Shown: positions 1-7,784 of the stretch, in pieces
How positions within the stretch are numbered: position 1 is the first letter of the stretch
Layout: each line of letters opens with the position of its first letter
Source: JBCCLJ01 sp039026915
Lineage (GTDB): Bacteria; Acidobacteriota; Thermoanaerobaculia; Multivoradales; Multivoraceae
Direction: 5' to 3'
Length of the DNA: 34,920 nucleotides
Assembly: GCA_039026915.1 (NCBI GenBank)
Contig: JBCCLJ010000051.1
Span: 1 to 34,920, forward strand
Made by a program: the position numbers and the translations under genes
Notes under the pieces: generated by a model
The model's database searches: none
What the model saw: only the letters and a program-made list of their open reading frames with translations
What the model was told of the DNA's origin: nothing

Positions 1-1107
1 GTAAAGCGCGGGATTCGGCGCGACGGCGCCAGAGGTTGGCCTCACGTTGAAGAAGCCGGATCCCACGCCGAAAGAAGAACCTGAGTAGCCGAAGTTGAAA
101 GCAGGTCCGGAGATCAGATCCGGACCTACGCCGGAGAAGACGTCGGCGTTTTCTTCGCCTAAGATGTGCAGGTTGCCCTGTGGGCTCGTAGTGCCGAGCC
201 CGACGCCGTTTGGAGCGAGAACCAGGGTGTGAGTTGGTGTGTTCGCCCGGATCCGAAACGGTAACTTGCTAGCGGTGCGGTCGACGATGTCGAAGGTGAA
301 ATCGTCGCCGCCGAGCCGCCAGGAGTAGGGGAAGTCGAAAGTGTCGTCTAGCTGGATCCCAGGTGCTTGGCTGACGATGTGGAGGGCAGACTGGGGGTCG
401 TTCGTGCCCAGACCGACCTGACCCGTCGACGCTTCGACGTAGAGAGAGTTGTTCGGAGCGTCGTTCTCGATGACGAAGGGAATGAGGAGATTGTCGCTGC
501 TGCCCGAATCCTGGTCGAAGGAGTAGATCGCGAAGTCAGAGTCGCCATCGCCCGCGAGTCCGAAGTCGGTCTGAAGAACCCAATCGGTCTCGGTGCCACT
601 GCCTTCGGGGGTCGTGTCTTCCAGATGAAGGAAAGGGCTTGCCGATTGATCGCTGAGGGCGGCCGAGGTCCTCACGTGCCAGTCGTCTGTTGTCCTTCGT
701 GCCCGGGGTGCTGCTCGCTCGTCGGACGGAGAGGTTCCCCAGTGGACCGCTCCAAAGAGAGCGCGATGGCGGCGTGGTGCGTTCGGCAAAAGTGTCGCCG
801 GAGCGTCGTCGACTTCGAGGTTCACGAGCGAGTACTTGTAGGCCCCCGGCTCCAGAACGCCGTTTCGATGGGCCAGCTCGGCGAGCGAGACCGAAGGTCG
901 TTCACCAGCTTCGAACGTCCTGGAGATCGACAGCCCCGATGGGTTGGAGATTCGCAGCAAGGTCCTCTCCTCTTGCACCGGCCACCAGACCTGATCGCCA
1001 ATGAGGGTGTGGGATTTCGCCGTGACCACGGCAGGAGGTTGACCGTTCACGGTCGTGGCACTGAGGAGAATGACGAGCGAAAGCGCAGCGAGAGACGGTC
1101 TGGGCAT
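1..1107 (-). CDS. Secreted protein with tail-fibre-like VGLGT repeats (3' end beyond window)
   Basis: The minus-strand frame is open from an ATG at 1107 down to position 1 and continues past the left edge, so at least 369 residues are present and the C-terminus is missing. An AGGAG ribosome site lies about 4 nt upstream of the ATG. Residues 1-23 form a signal peptide ending near VNGQ, so the product is probably exported. The N-terminal third is unrecognised. From about residue 180 it is rich in Asp, Gly and Ser. Two copies of the motif VGLGT(N/T)xPQxxLHI occur near residues 231-245 and 304-318. This motif is common in tail-fibre or adhesin-like secreted proteins, often ahead of a C-terminal chaperone domain, but that region lies outside the window. 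The gene is divergent from the PadR-ADOP pair. An extracellular surface role is inferred; no enzyme motif is visible. Confidence 0.8.
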   Translation of the reverse strand, partial: MPRPSLAALSLVILLSATTVNGQPPAVVTAKSHTLIGDQVWWPVQEERTLLRISNPSGLSISRTFEAGERPSVSLAELAHRNGVLEPGAYKYSLVNLEVDDAPATLLPNAPRRHRALFGAVHWGTSPSDERAAPRARRTTDDWHVRTSAALSDQSASPFLHLEDTTPEGSGTETDWVLQTDFGLAGDGDSDFAIYSFDQDSGSSDNLLIPFVIENDAPNNSLYVEASTGQVGLGTNDPQSALHIVSQAPGIQLDDTFDFPYSWRLGGDDFTFDIVDRTASKLPFRIRANTPTHTLVLAPNGVGLGTTSPQGNLHILGEENADVFSGVGPDLISGPAFNFGYSGSSFGVGSGFFNVRPTSGAVAPNPALY

Positions 1108-1203
1108 GAGATCTCCTGGTGGTTGAGGGGGCACTGGCTCTACGCGAAAGCGGCGCGAGAGCGGCCAGCACGTCGCCTTCGAGGGCGATGACGCTCTCTG
1201 TGC

Positions 1204-1230
1204 AACCTGAGTGCCGCAGGTTCGTACCTG
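1204..1230. promoter_or_regulatory. Overlapping inverted repeats upstream of PadR
   Basis: AACCTG (1204-1209) and CAGGTT (1217-1222) form a perfect inverted repeat with a 7-nt spacer. CAGGT (1217-1221) and ACCTG (1226-1230) form a second with a 4-nt spacer, giving three alternating half-sites. They lie 24 nt before the proposed PadR start, within the divergent promoter region. Autoregulation through these sites is an inference from position, since PadR proteins usually bind dyads in their own promoters. Confidence 0.4.
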
Positions 1231-1253
1231 TTGATGATCTACAGGAGAGTGTC

Positions 1254-1607
1254 TTGAAGAAACTCAGGAAAGCCGAGTCTGAACGCCTCGACGTGCCGCA
1301 CGGCACGCTCGATCTCTTGATCCTGAAAACGTTGGAGACGCTGGGGCCGCAGCACGGCTGGGGCATCGCGCGGCGCCTGGAGCAGGTGTCGGACGACGTT
1401 CTGGCGCTGAATCAGGGCACGCTCTATCCAGCCCTGCTCCGCCTGGAGCAGCGCGGGTGGATCCGCCCCGCCTGGGGCCGCTCGGAGAACAACCGGCGGG
1501 CGAAGTTCTATTCGCTGACGAAGCGCGGCGAGCGGCAGCTCGAGGTCGAGACTCGGAACTGGCTGCGTACGACGTCGCTGGTTCACCGCGTCCTGGCGGG
1601 AGGTTGA
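1254..1607 (+). CDS. PadR family transcriptional regulator
   Basis: This 117-residue winged-helix repressor matches the PadR family: PHGTLDLLILKTL near the N-terminus, HGWGIARRLEQ, the recognition region NQGTLYPALLRLEQRGWI, and a basic wing ending KFYSLTKRGERQL. The TTG at 1254 was chosen because AGGAGA (1243-1248) sits 5 nt upstream and the resulting length (~115 residues) is normal. An upstream ATG at 1188 would add 22 uncharacteristic residues. The gene ends 19 nt before an ADOP permease, a pairing seen repeatedly in Acidobacteriota, so it probably represses that permease and itself. Overlapping inverted repeats just upstream are candidate operators. The inducing ligand cannot be read from sequence. 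Confidence 0.9.
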   Translation: MKKLRKAESERLDVPHGTLDLLILKTLETLGPQHGWGIARRLEQVSDDVLALNQGTLYPALLRLEQRGWIRPAWGRSENNRRAKFYSLTKRGERQLEVETRNWLRTTSLVHRVLAGG

Positions 1608-1626
1608 GCGTGAGGGAGAAACTCCT

Positions 1627-4254
1627 GTGGACCGTCTGAGGGAATGGGCTTGGAGGGCTCTCGGCTTTCTGCGCCCCTCGCAGCGCGAGCGCGAGCTTCA
1701 GGAAGAGATGCAGTTCCATCTCGAGATGGAGACCGAGCGCAACGTCGAGCGCGGCATGAGTCGGGCCGAGGCTGAGCGGCACGCCAGGATGCGCCTCGGC
1801 GGCACTGCACAGGTCACCGACGCCTATCGCGAGCAGCGCTCGCTACCGGGCGCCGAACAGCTGCTGCTGGACATGCGGCATGCAGTGCGAGGGCTGCGGC
1901 GTACTCCGGGCTACACGGCCATGGCGATCGCCGTGCTTGCCCTGGGCATCGGCGCCAACACAGCCGTCTGGAGCGTCGCCGATGCGGTCCTCTTCCGCCC
2001 TCTCGCCTTCTTCGAGCCCGAGCGTCTCGTCAACGTGACGCTCAGCTCACCGGAGGGCTCGAGCTATCACTTCGACTACGGTTCGTTCCGCTTCCTGGAA
2101 GGGCTGGACCTGCCGTTTTCCTCGATCGGCTGCGTCGACACCGTCTCCGGTGTCAACGTCTCGACGGACGACTCCGCTTTCTACGCCCGGGCGGCACGCG
2201 TCTCGAGCGCCTACCTCGACGTCTTCGGTCGCGCTCCGGCGCTGGGGCGCAGCTTCGCGACGGACGACGTCGGTGCTGCGCGGGTGCTCTTGAGTCACGC
2301 CGTGCATCAGCGCCTCGGCGGCTCGGACGCGATTCTCGGTGAGACCGTGCGCTTCGGCGGCGAGCCGCACGTGGTCATCGGTGTCATGCCCGACGGTTTC
2401 GAAGGAGTGCCCCGGGCCGACCTGTGGCTGCTCTTCGAGCCGGACTTCCGGGGCGACGGGACCAACCACCAGATTCTCGCGCGACTCGACGATCGCGTCG
2501 AGAAGAACGCCGCCGACGCGGCTCTCGCGTCGCTCTCGGGCGAGTTCTACCGTCGCTACGAGCAGGACGCGGGAGAGCGCCAGCTCGGAGTGGTCGGGCT
2601 GCGGCAGCAGCTCTCCGCCTATCGACGCGCTGACGTGCTTCTCCTCCTCGGCGCCGTCGGTCTGCTGCTTCTGGTCGCCTGCGCCAACTGCGCAAGCCTG
2701 TTGCTCGCCCGCCTCTCGTCGCGCAGCCGGGAGCTGGCCGTGCGTGCCGCGCTCGGTGGAGGTCGGCGGCGGATCCTCCAGCTGCTCGCGGCCGAGAGTC
2801 TGGTGCTCGCTGCAGTGGGCGGTACCCTGGGAGTCCTCATCGCCGTTCTCGCTCTGCGGCTCTTCGAGACGGTGGCACCGGCCGACGTGCTCGCCTGGTC
2901 GGTGCGACTCGACGCTCGCGTGCTGGCCGTGTGCGGTCTGCTCTCTCTGTTGTCCGGCGCCCTCTTTTCACTCGGTCCTGCAATCGGTTCGGGGCGCCTG
3001 CGCCTCACGGACGCGCTGCACGACGGCTCGCGCGGATCTTCCGGCGGCCGCGGCGGCCTTCTACGACGGTCTCTGGTTGTCCTCCAGATTACGGTGTCTT
3101 ACGCGCTCCTGGTCGGAGCCGGGCTACTCGCCCAGACTCTGATCGGACTGCAGTCGGTCGACCTGGGCTTCGAGCCGGAAGGCGTCTGGACCGCGGAGAT
3201 GTCGCTTCAAGGGGGGGAGATGAACGAGGGTGACGCGGTCCGTACGCTCGCTCGTGACGGTCTCGAGCGACTCGCTCTGCTCGGTGGGGTGCGGGCGGTG
3301 GCCCTCGGTAGCAACCTGCCCGGAAAACGTGGCTTGAACCTCCCGGTCACGGTCCCGGAGCGCGAGCAGGGGCGCGAGCGCGACTCGATCAACTACGGCT
3401 ACGTCACGCCGGACTTCTTCGGCGCACTCGGGGTGCGCAGCGTGCGCGGTCGCACGCTCGGCCCCGACGACGACAGCGGCGCTCCTCGCGTCGCCGTGGT
3501 CAACGAAGCTTTCGTCCGCAACTTCTTCCCGAGCGGCGACGTGCTCGGTCGTACGGTCGAGCCGCTTCCGCTCGGCCCGGAGCATTCGGTCGTGCCGCGT
3601 ACGATCGTCGGCGTCGTCGCGGACTTCAAGACCCGCCGGCTCGACGAGGAGCCGCCGCCTTCACTCTTCGTGCCGCTCGCGCAGGCGTCGAACGAGACCC
3701 TGGTGACGACCCACCGTTTCTTTCCGGCGAACTGGGTGCTTTCGACCGACGGGGAGCTTGATCGCGGTGCACTCGAACGTGCCGCTCTCGACGTCTCGCC
3801 GGACCACCCGTTCTCGCGCGTTCGCCCGATCCGCGATCTCCTGGGTGCCGCGACGTCGACCGAGCGCTTCCAAGCGGTGCTGCTCTTCTCCTTCTCCTTC
3901 CTCGCTCTCGCCATGGCTGCCGCCGGGCTCTTCGGCGTGGTCTCCTTCAGCGTCAGCCGACGTCAGCGCGAGATCGGCGTGCGCATGGCACTGGGAGCCA
4001 GCGCCTCGCGCGTGCTCGCCGGTGTCCTCGCCGAGGGATTCCTGATGGGCGCGATCGGCGTCGCGTTGGGGCTCGCTGCCGCTTTCGGACTGACCCAATT
4101 TCTGCGCAACATGATCTTCGGCGTCTCGGCGAGGGATCCCTCGACGCTGCTCGTGGCGGCCGCCTTGCTCCTTCTCGTCGCCATTCTGGCCAGCCTGCAG
4201 CCGGCCCTGCGCGCGACGCGCATCGATCCGGCGACGAGCTTTCGCGCGGACTGA
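1627..4254 (+). CDS. ADOP-type ABC transporter permease (MacB/FtsX-like)
   Basis: This 875-residue integral membrane protein has the acidobacterial duplicated orphan permease layout. A soluble helical N-terminus (about 1-90, with EEMQFHLEMETERN) is followed by the first transmembrane helix carrying the hallmark ALGIGANTAVWSV (about 104-116). Then come a MacB_PCD-like periplasmic domain, an FtsX core with VACANCASLLLAR, a second periplasmic domain, and a second FtsX core (VVSFSVSRRQREIGVRMALGAS) ending in LRATRIDPATSFRAD. The GTG at 1627 follows GAGGGAG (1613-1619) at good spacing and lies 19 nt after padR. No ATPase gene is adjacent, which is normal for 'orphan' permeases. Family members are presumed to be part of MacB-like export or envelope-stress transport; the substrate is unknown. 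Confidence 0.92.
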   Translation: MDRLREWAWRALGFLRPSQRERELQEEMQFHLEMETERNVERGMSRAEAERHARMRLGGTAQVTDAYREQRSLPGAEQLLLDMRHAVRGLRRTPGYTAMAIAVLALGIGANTAVWSVADAVLFRPLAFFEPERLVNVTLSSPEGSSYHFDYGSFRFLEGLDLPFSSIGCVDTVSGVNVSTDDSAFYARAARVSSAYLDVFGRAPALGRSFATDDVGAARVLLSHAVHQRLGGSDAILGETVRFGGEPHVVIGVMPDGFEGVPRADLWLLFEPDFRGDGTNHQILARLDDRVEKNAADAALASLSGEFYRRYEQDAGERQLGVVGLRQQLSAYRRADVLLLLGAVGLLLLVACANCASLLLARLSSRSRELAVRAALGGGRRRILQLLAAESLVLAAVGGTLGVLIAVLALRLFETVAPADVLAWSVRLDARVLAVCGLLSLLSGALFSLGPAIGSGRLRLTDALHDGSRGSSGGRGGLLRRSLVVLQITVSYALLVGAGLLAQTLIGLQSVDLGFEPEGVWTAEMSLQGGEMNEGDAVRTLARDGLERLALLGGVRAVALGSNLPGKRGLNLPVTVPEREQGRERDSINYGYVTPDFFGALGVRSVRGRTLGPDDDSGAPRVAVVNEAFVRNFFPSGDVLGRTVEPLPLGPEHSVVPRTIVGVVADFKTRRLDEEPPPSLFVPLAQASNETLVTTHRFFPANWVLSTDGELDRGALERAALDVSPDHPFSRVRPIRDLLGAATSTERFQAVLLFSFSFLALAMAAAGLFGVVSFSVSRRQREIGVRMALGASASRVLAGVLAEGFLMGAIGVALGLAAAFGLTQFLRNMIFGVSARDPSTLLVAAALLLLVAILASLQPALRATRIDPATSFRAD

Positions 4255-4346
4255 CGAGCGTTGGGAGACGGCTCCTGGGATTTCCCGGTCGTTCGAAGAA
4301 GTCGAGCTGTTCACTTCGTTGGACCCAGCCGTTGGGCAACTCTGCC

Positions 4347-4375
4347 TAGACGGACTCTGCCTTTGGCCCTATGCT
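4347..4375 (+). promoter_or_regulatory. Probable sigma70 promoter of the RhlE helicase gene
   Basis: A -35-like TAGACG (4347-4352; 4 of 6 against TTGACA) is followed after exactly 17 bp by TATGCT (4370-4375; 4 of 6 against TATAAT). Transcription would begin near 4382, giving an untranslated leader of about 160 nt before the ATG at 4542. The call rests on hexamer match and spacing only. Confidence 0.4.
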
Positions 4376-4421
4376 CTACAAGTAACAGCGCACTCCGGTA
4401 CTGCGCTCCGCCGCGCGGCAA

Positions 4422-4531
4422 CCAGCCCTTCATCGCTGGACTCGCTGCGAAGGCATCACTCAAAGGCTCCGCCTCACCGGCCCCGGTCCGCAAGTTCGAC
4501 CGGGAGGGCTGGAACAGCACCTTTCTGGAGC
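4422..4531 (+). promoter_or_regulatory. Structured 5' leader with possible ribosome-site sequestration
   Basis: CCCGGTC (4482-4488) pairs perfectly with GACCGGG (4498-4504) around a 9-nt loop. CCAGCCC (4422-4428) is the reverse complement of GGGCTGG (4506-4512), which would enclose that hairpin. GCTCC (4466-4470) could pair with GGAGC (4527-4531), which includes the presumed ribosome site of the helicase. Long structured leaders are common in cold- or growth-regulated DEAD-box genes. No known riboswitch class was recognised. Confidence 0.35.
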
Positions 4532-4541
4532 ATTGATTCAG

Positions 4542-5897
4542 ATGAAATTCACCGACCTCGGGCTCGACCGAGAGCTGCTGCGTGCAATCGCCGCGCAGGG
4601 CTACAGCGAGCCCACCCCCATTCAAACCAAAGCCATCCCCGTCGTCCTCGACGGCCACGACGTCATGGGCCGCGCGCAGACGGGCACCGGCAAGACGGCG
4701 GCCTTCACGCTGCCTCTCCTGCAGCTCCTCAGCGAAGACGACGAGCCGCTCTACAAAGGGCGTGCGCCGCGCGCCCTCGTTCTGACGCCGACGCGCGAGC
4801 TCGCTGCGCAGGTCGAGGAGAGCGTCGCCACCTACGGCGCACACCTCGACCTGACTTCGACCGTCATCTTCGGTGGCGTCGGCATCAATCCTCAGAAGGC
4901 GGCGCTGCGCCGCGGCGTCGACATCCTCGTGGCCACCCCCGGGCGCCTGCTCGATCACGCGGGTCAGGGATCCGTCGATCTTTCGGAGATCGAGATCCTG
5001 GTTCTCGACGAGGCCGATCGCATGCTCGACATGGGCTTCATTCACGACATCCGTCGGGTGCTCAAGCTCCTGCCGCGGGATCGCCAGAACCTGCTGTTCT
5101 CCGCGACCTTCTCGCAGGAGATCCAGAAGCTCGCTGCCTCCTTCCTGCATCAGCCGCGCAAGGTCCAGGTGAAGGCTCACAGGACAGCGGCTGAAACCGT
5201 CGATCAGTGCGTCTACCGCGTCGAGAAGGCGGAGAAGCGGCACCTCCTCGCGCACCTAGTTCGCGAAGGTGGCTGGCAGCAGGTGCTCGTGTTCACGCGG
5301 ACGAAGCACGGTGCAAATCGACTCGCCGCTCAGCTCGAGCGTGCCGGCATCGGTGCGGCGGCCATCCACGGCAACAAGAGTCAGGGCGCGCGCACGCGTG
5401 CGCTTCAGGGCTTCAAGGACGGTACCGTGCGCGTGCTGGTAGCGACCGACATCGCGGCCCGCGGCCTCGACATCGACCGCCTGCCTCACGTCGTGAACTT
5501 CGAGCTTCCGAACGTGCCGGAAGACTACGTGCACCGCATCGGTCGCACGGGTCGCGCCGGCGAGGAGGGCGTCGCCATGTCGCTCGTCAGCAGCGACGAA
5601 GGCAAGCTCCTGCGCGCCATCGAGCATCTCCTCGGCCACCGACTGCCCGAAGAGCAGCTGCCGACGTTCGACAAGCCGGCGCCCCAACCGCAGCAGCGTC
5701 GTGACGCGCCGCAGAGGGACGGCGAACCGTCGCGTCGCCGCCGTCGTCGTCCGCGCCGCCCGGCAGGGGCCAAGGCAGACGGCAGAGGAGAGCAGAAGCC
5801 GAGCCGGCCTCGCCGGCCCTCCGCCCCGTCCGAAGGCGGCTCGGCGGCGCCGAAGCCGCGCCGTCGTCGTCGCCGTCGCCGCCCGCCAGCCGCCTGA
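4542..5897 (+). CDS. rhlE: DEAD-box ATP-dependent RNA helicase, RhlE type
   Basis: This 451-residue helicase carries all the superfamily-2 motifs. They are a Q motif (GYSEPTPIQ, 20-28), Walker A AQTGTGKT (45-52), PTREL (83-87), TPGR (132-135), DEAD (156-159), SAT (187-189), and in the second RecA domain VATDIAARGLDID and HRIGRTGRAG. The extended N-terminal FTDLGL and compact core fit RhlE, which unwinds short RNA duplexes in ribosome assembly and RNA decay. From about residue 385 the tail is disordered and Arg/Pro-rich with several runs of arginines, suitable for RNA binding or condensate formation. The ATG at 4542 is preferred over TTG 4533 because GGAG (4527-4530) is too close to the latter. 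It is transcribed alone, behind a structured leader. Confidence 0.93.
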   Translation: MKFTDLGLDRELLRAIAAQGYSEPTPIQTKAIPVVLDGHDVMGRAQTGTGKTAAFTLPLLQLLSEDDEPLYKGRAPRALVLTPTRELAAQVEESVATYGAHLDLTSTVIFGGVGINPQKAALRRGVDILVATPGRLLDHAGQGSVDLSEIEILVLDEADRMLDMGFIHDIRRVLKLLPRDRQNLLFSATFSQEIQKLAASFLHQPRKVQVKAHRTAAETVDQCVYRVEKAEKRHLLAHLVREGGWQQVLVFTRTKHGANRLAAQLERAGIGAAAIHGNKSQGARTRALQGFKDGTVRVLVATDIAARGLDIDRLPHVVNFELPNVPEDYVHRIGRTGRAGEEGVAMSLVSSDEGKLLRAIEHLLGHRLPEEQLPTFDKPAPQPQQRRDAPQRDGEPSRRRRRRPRRPAGAKADGRGEQKPSRPRRPSAPSEGGSAAPKPRRRRRRRRPPAA

Positions 5898-5939
5898 TCG
5901 CGCTGGCCTTGAACGCTCCGGCGAGCGAGCGAGGGCTCG

Positions 5940-6275
5940 TCAGGGCGAGCCGTGAGCGTCGGGCGTCGTGCCGTGCAGCAGCACGACGCCGACGATGATC
6001 AGCGCAACGCCGATCAGGCTCGGCAGCGACAGCTTCTGACCGAAGGCGACCCAGCCGATCAGGACGATCAGCGCCGTGCCGACTCCGGACCACGTGGCGT
6101 AGGCGACGCCGATGGGAATGAGGCTCAGCGACCGGGAGAGAAAGTAGAAGGAAGCGCCGTAGGCCAGTGCGACGACAACGCTCGGCCATAGCCTGGTGAA
6201 GCCTTCACTCGGCTTGAGAGCGGAAGTGCCGACGACCTCGGCGACGATCGCGAGGGTCAGGAAGAAGTAGTGCAT
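5940..6275 (-). CDS. Small multidrug resistance (SMR) family transporter
   Basis: This 111-residue protein has four transmembrane helices and matches the EmrE/QacE family. The essential membrane-embedded glutamate is E13 in TM1 (AIVAEVVGTSALK), equivalent to EmrE E14. The signature aromatic region VAYATWSGVGTA gives W62, equivalent to EmrE W63. Such proteins work as antiparallel dimers exchanging protons for cationic drugs or, in the Gdx branch, guanidinium. E13 with the KPSEGFT segment fits the quaternary-amine (Qac) branch better, though this is not certain. The ATG at 6275 lies 2 nt after the stop of the upstream symporter gene, so the two are almost certainly co-transcribed and probably translationally coupled. 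The last ten residues are hydrophilic. Confidence 0.93.
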   Translation of the reverse strand: MHYFFLTLAIVAEVVGTSALKPSEGFTRLWPSVVVALAYGASFYFLSRSLSLIPIGVAYATWSGVGTALIVLIGWVAFGQKLSLPSLIGVALIIVGVVLLHGTTPDAHGSP

Positions 6276-6277
6276 GG

Positions 6278-7771
6278 CTAGCTCCGAGGTGCTTTGCGTC
6301 CCGCGAAGAGCAGGCCGCTGAGAAAGATCGTCGACGTTCCGAAGACGATGATGAGGTTGGCGTGCAAGGGGCTGCGGAGCCATGCAAGGTCGCCTTCCAG
6401 CAGGGGCGATAGCGTCATCCAGAGAATGACGGTGACGCCCAGCGCCGTGGCGGTCATCGCGGCGGCGCGCTCGGCGTGTCGTGCGATCCTGCCGAGGAGG
6501 AAGAGTCCGAGCACTCCGCCGGCGAAGATGCCCGAGAGGGTCCACCACGCGTCGAGAAGGCCCCGAACCGACGTCATCGCGAGTGCGGTGCCGGTGCCGG
6601 CGACGCCCATGATCAGAGTTCCCGCGCGGAGCAGCGAGAGGCTTCGATCTGCGGACGGTTGGGACTCGACGTAAGGCTTCCACAGATCTTCGAGGGCAAC
6701 CGTCGCTGAGCTGTTCAGGCTCGTATCGACGCTGCTGACGGCGGCGGAGAAGAGGGCGGCCACGATCAGGCCGGCGATCCCGGTCGGCAGGCGGGTTGCG
6801 ATGAAGTGCGGCAGGACGCGGTCACCGACCTCGGCTGCGGGGCCTGCCAGCGCTTCGAGCTCGGCCTGCAGCGGCACGCTCGTCTGCACGTGAACGAAGA
6901 GCGCGGTCCCCAGGAAGAAGAAGAGCAGCGAGATCGGGACGTAGAGAGCCGCCGCCAGCCAGACGGAGCGCCTCGCCTCCGCGTCGCTCTCAGCAGCGTG
7001 GAAGCGCTGTACGTAACTCTGGTCGATGCCGAAGTTGTTGAGGTTGATGAACAGGCCGTAGGCGAAGACGACCCAGAAGGTCGATGTCGTCAGGTCGAGT
7101 CCGAACGAACCGAGACTGAATTTGTCGAATGCGAGGCCCTGCTCGACCATTGTCCCGAGACCTCCCGGCGTCTCGACCACCAGCACTCCAAGGATGAGCA
7201 GGGCTCCTGCGGAGAGCACGATCGACTGCACGACGTCGGTCCAGATCACGGCCTCGATGCCGCCGACCAGCGTGTAGAAGGTGACGAGCACGCCGCTCGC
7301 CAGAATCAGCGTTCCGAGGCTCCAGCCGGTCAGAGCGCTGAGCGCGAGCGACACTCCGAACAGGATCGACCCCACGCGTGCCAGCTGTGTCAGCAGGTAG
7401 CAGACGACGGCGTAGGTGCGGGCCCACCGACCGAAGCGCTCTTCGAGATGATGGTAGGCCGACACGTGCCCGCCGTGCCGATAGACGGGAACGAACCAGC
7501 GGCTCGCCGCCCAGGCGGCGAACGGCAGCGTCAGGCTGAAAGTGTAGGAGTTCCAGTTTCCGGAGTAGGCGTTTCCCGGGACTCCGAGGAACGTGTTGCT
7601 CGACAGGAAGGTACCGAAGAGAGAGAGACCGACCGCCCAGCCGGGAAGTCGCCCGGAGGCTTTGATGAAGGCTTCGGGTGTTCGGTTGCGTCGGGCGAAC
7701 GAGGCGCCGAAGACGAGCAGGCCCGCAGCGTAGATCGCCAGGACCCAGAGATCGATGTCGCCCAGGATCAT
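6278..7771 (-). CDS. Sodium:solute symporter (SSS/SLC5 family), sialidase-linked
   Basis: This 497-residue polytopic protein (about 13 transmembrane segments) belongs to the sodium:solute symporter family. Typical segments are GLSLFGTFLSSNTFLGVPG in TM1-2, FYTLVGGIEAVIWTDVVQ, the GIDQSYVQRF loop, and FSAAVSSVDTSLNSSATV, whose serines form part of the Na+ site in characterised members. It couples inward solute movement to the sodium gradient at the cytoplasmic membrane. The gene starts 13 nt after the stop of the sialidase-like gene and ends 2 nt before the SMR gene. This placement suggests uptake of a sugar released by the secreted hydrolase, for example a sialic-acid-like compound, but no sialate catabolic genes are present here and substrate identity is inference. 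Confidence 0.9.
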   Translation of the reverse strand: MILGDIDLWVLAIYAAGLLVFGASFARRNRTPEAFIKASGRLPGWAVGLSLFGTFLSSNTFLGVPGNAYSGNWNSYTFSLTLPFAAWAASRWFVPVYRHGGHVSAYHHLEERFGRWARTYAVVCYLLTQLARVGSILFGVSLALSALTGWSLGTLILASGVLVTFYTLVGGIEAVIWTDVVQSIVLSAGALLILGVLVVETPGGLGTMVEQGLAFDKFSLGSFGLDLTTSTFWVVFAYGLFINLNNFGIDQSYVQRFHAAESDAEARRSVWLAAALYVPISLLFFFLGTALFVHVQTSVPLQAELEALAGPAAEVGDRVLPHFIATRLPTGIAGLIVAALFSAAVSSVDTSLNSSATVALEDLWKPYVESQPSADRSLSLLRAGTLIMGVAGTGTALAMTSVRGLLDAWWTLSGIFAGGVLGLFLLGRIARHAERAAAMTATALGVTVILWMTLSPLLEGDLAWLRSPLHANLIIVFGTSTIFLSGLLFAGRKAPRS

Positions 7772-7784
7772 GGCCCGTTCAGCG

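Noticed and set aside
4533..4541. TTG start for the helicase
   Set aside because: The GGAG site would be only 2 nt away; ATG 4542 gives the normal N-terminus.
4311..5255. 314-codon minus-strand frame opposite the helicase
   Set aside because: Antisense to motifs of a certain DEAD-box gene; no ribosome site or recognisable domain.
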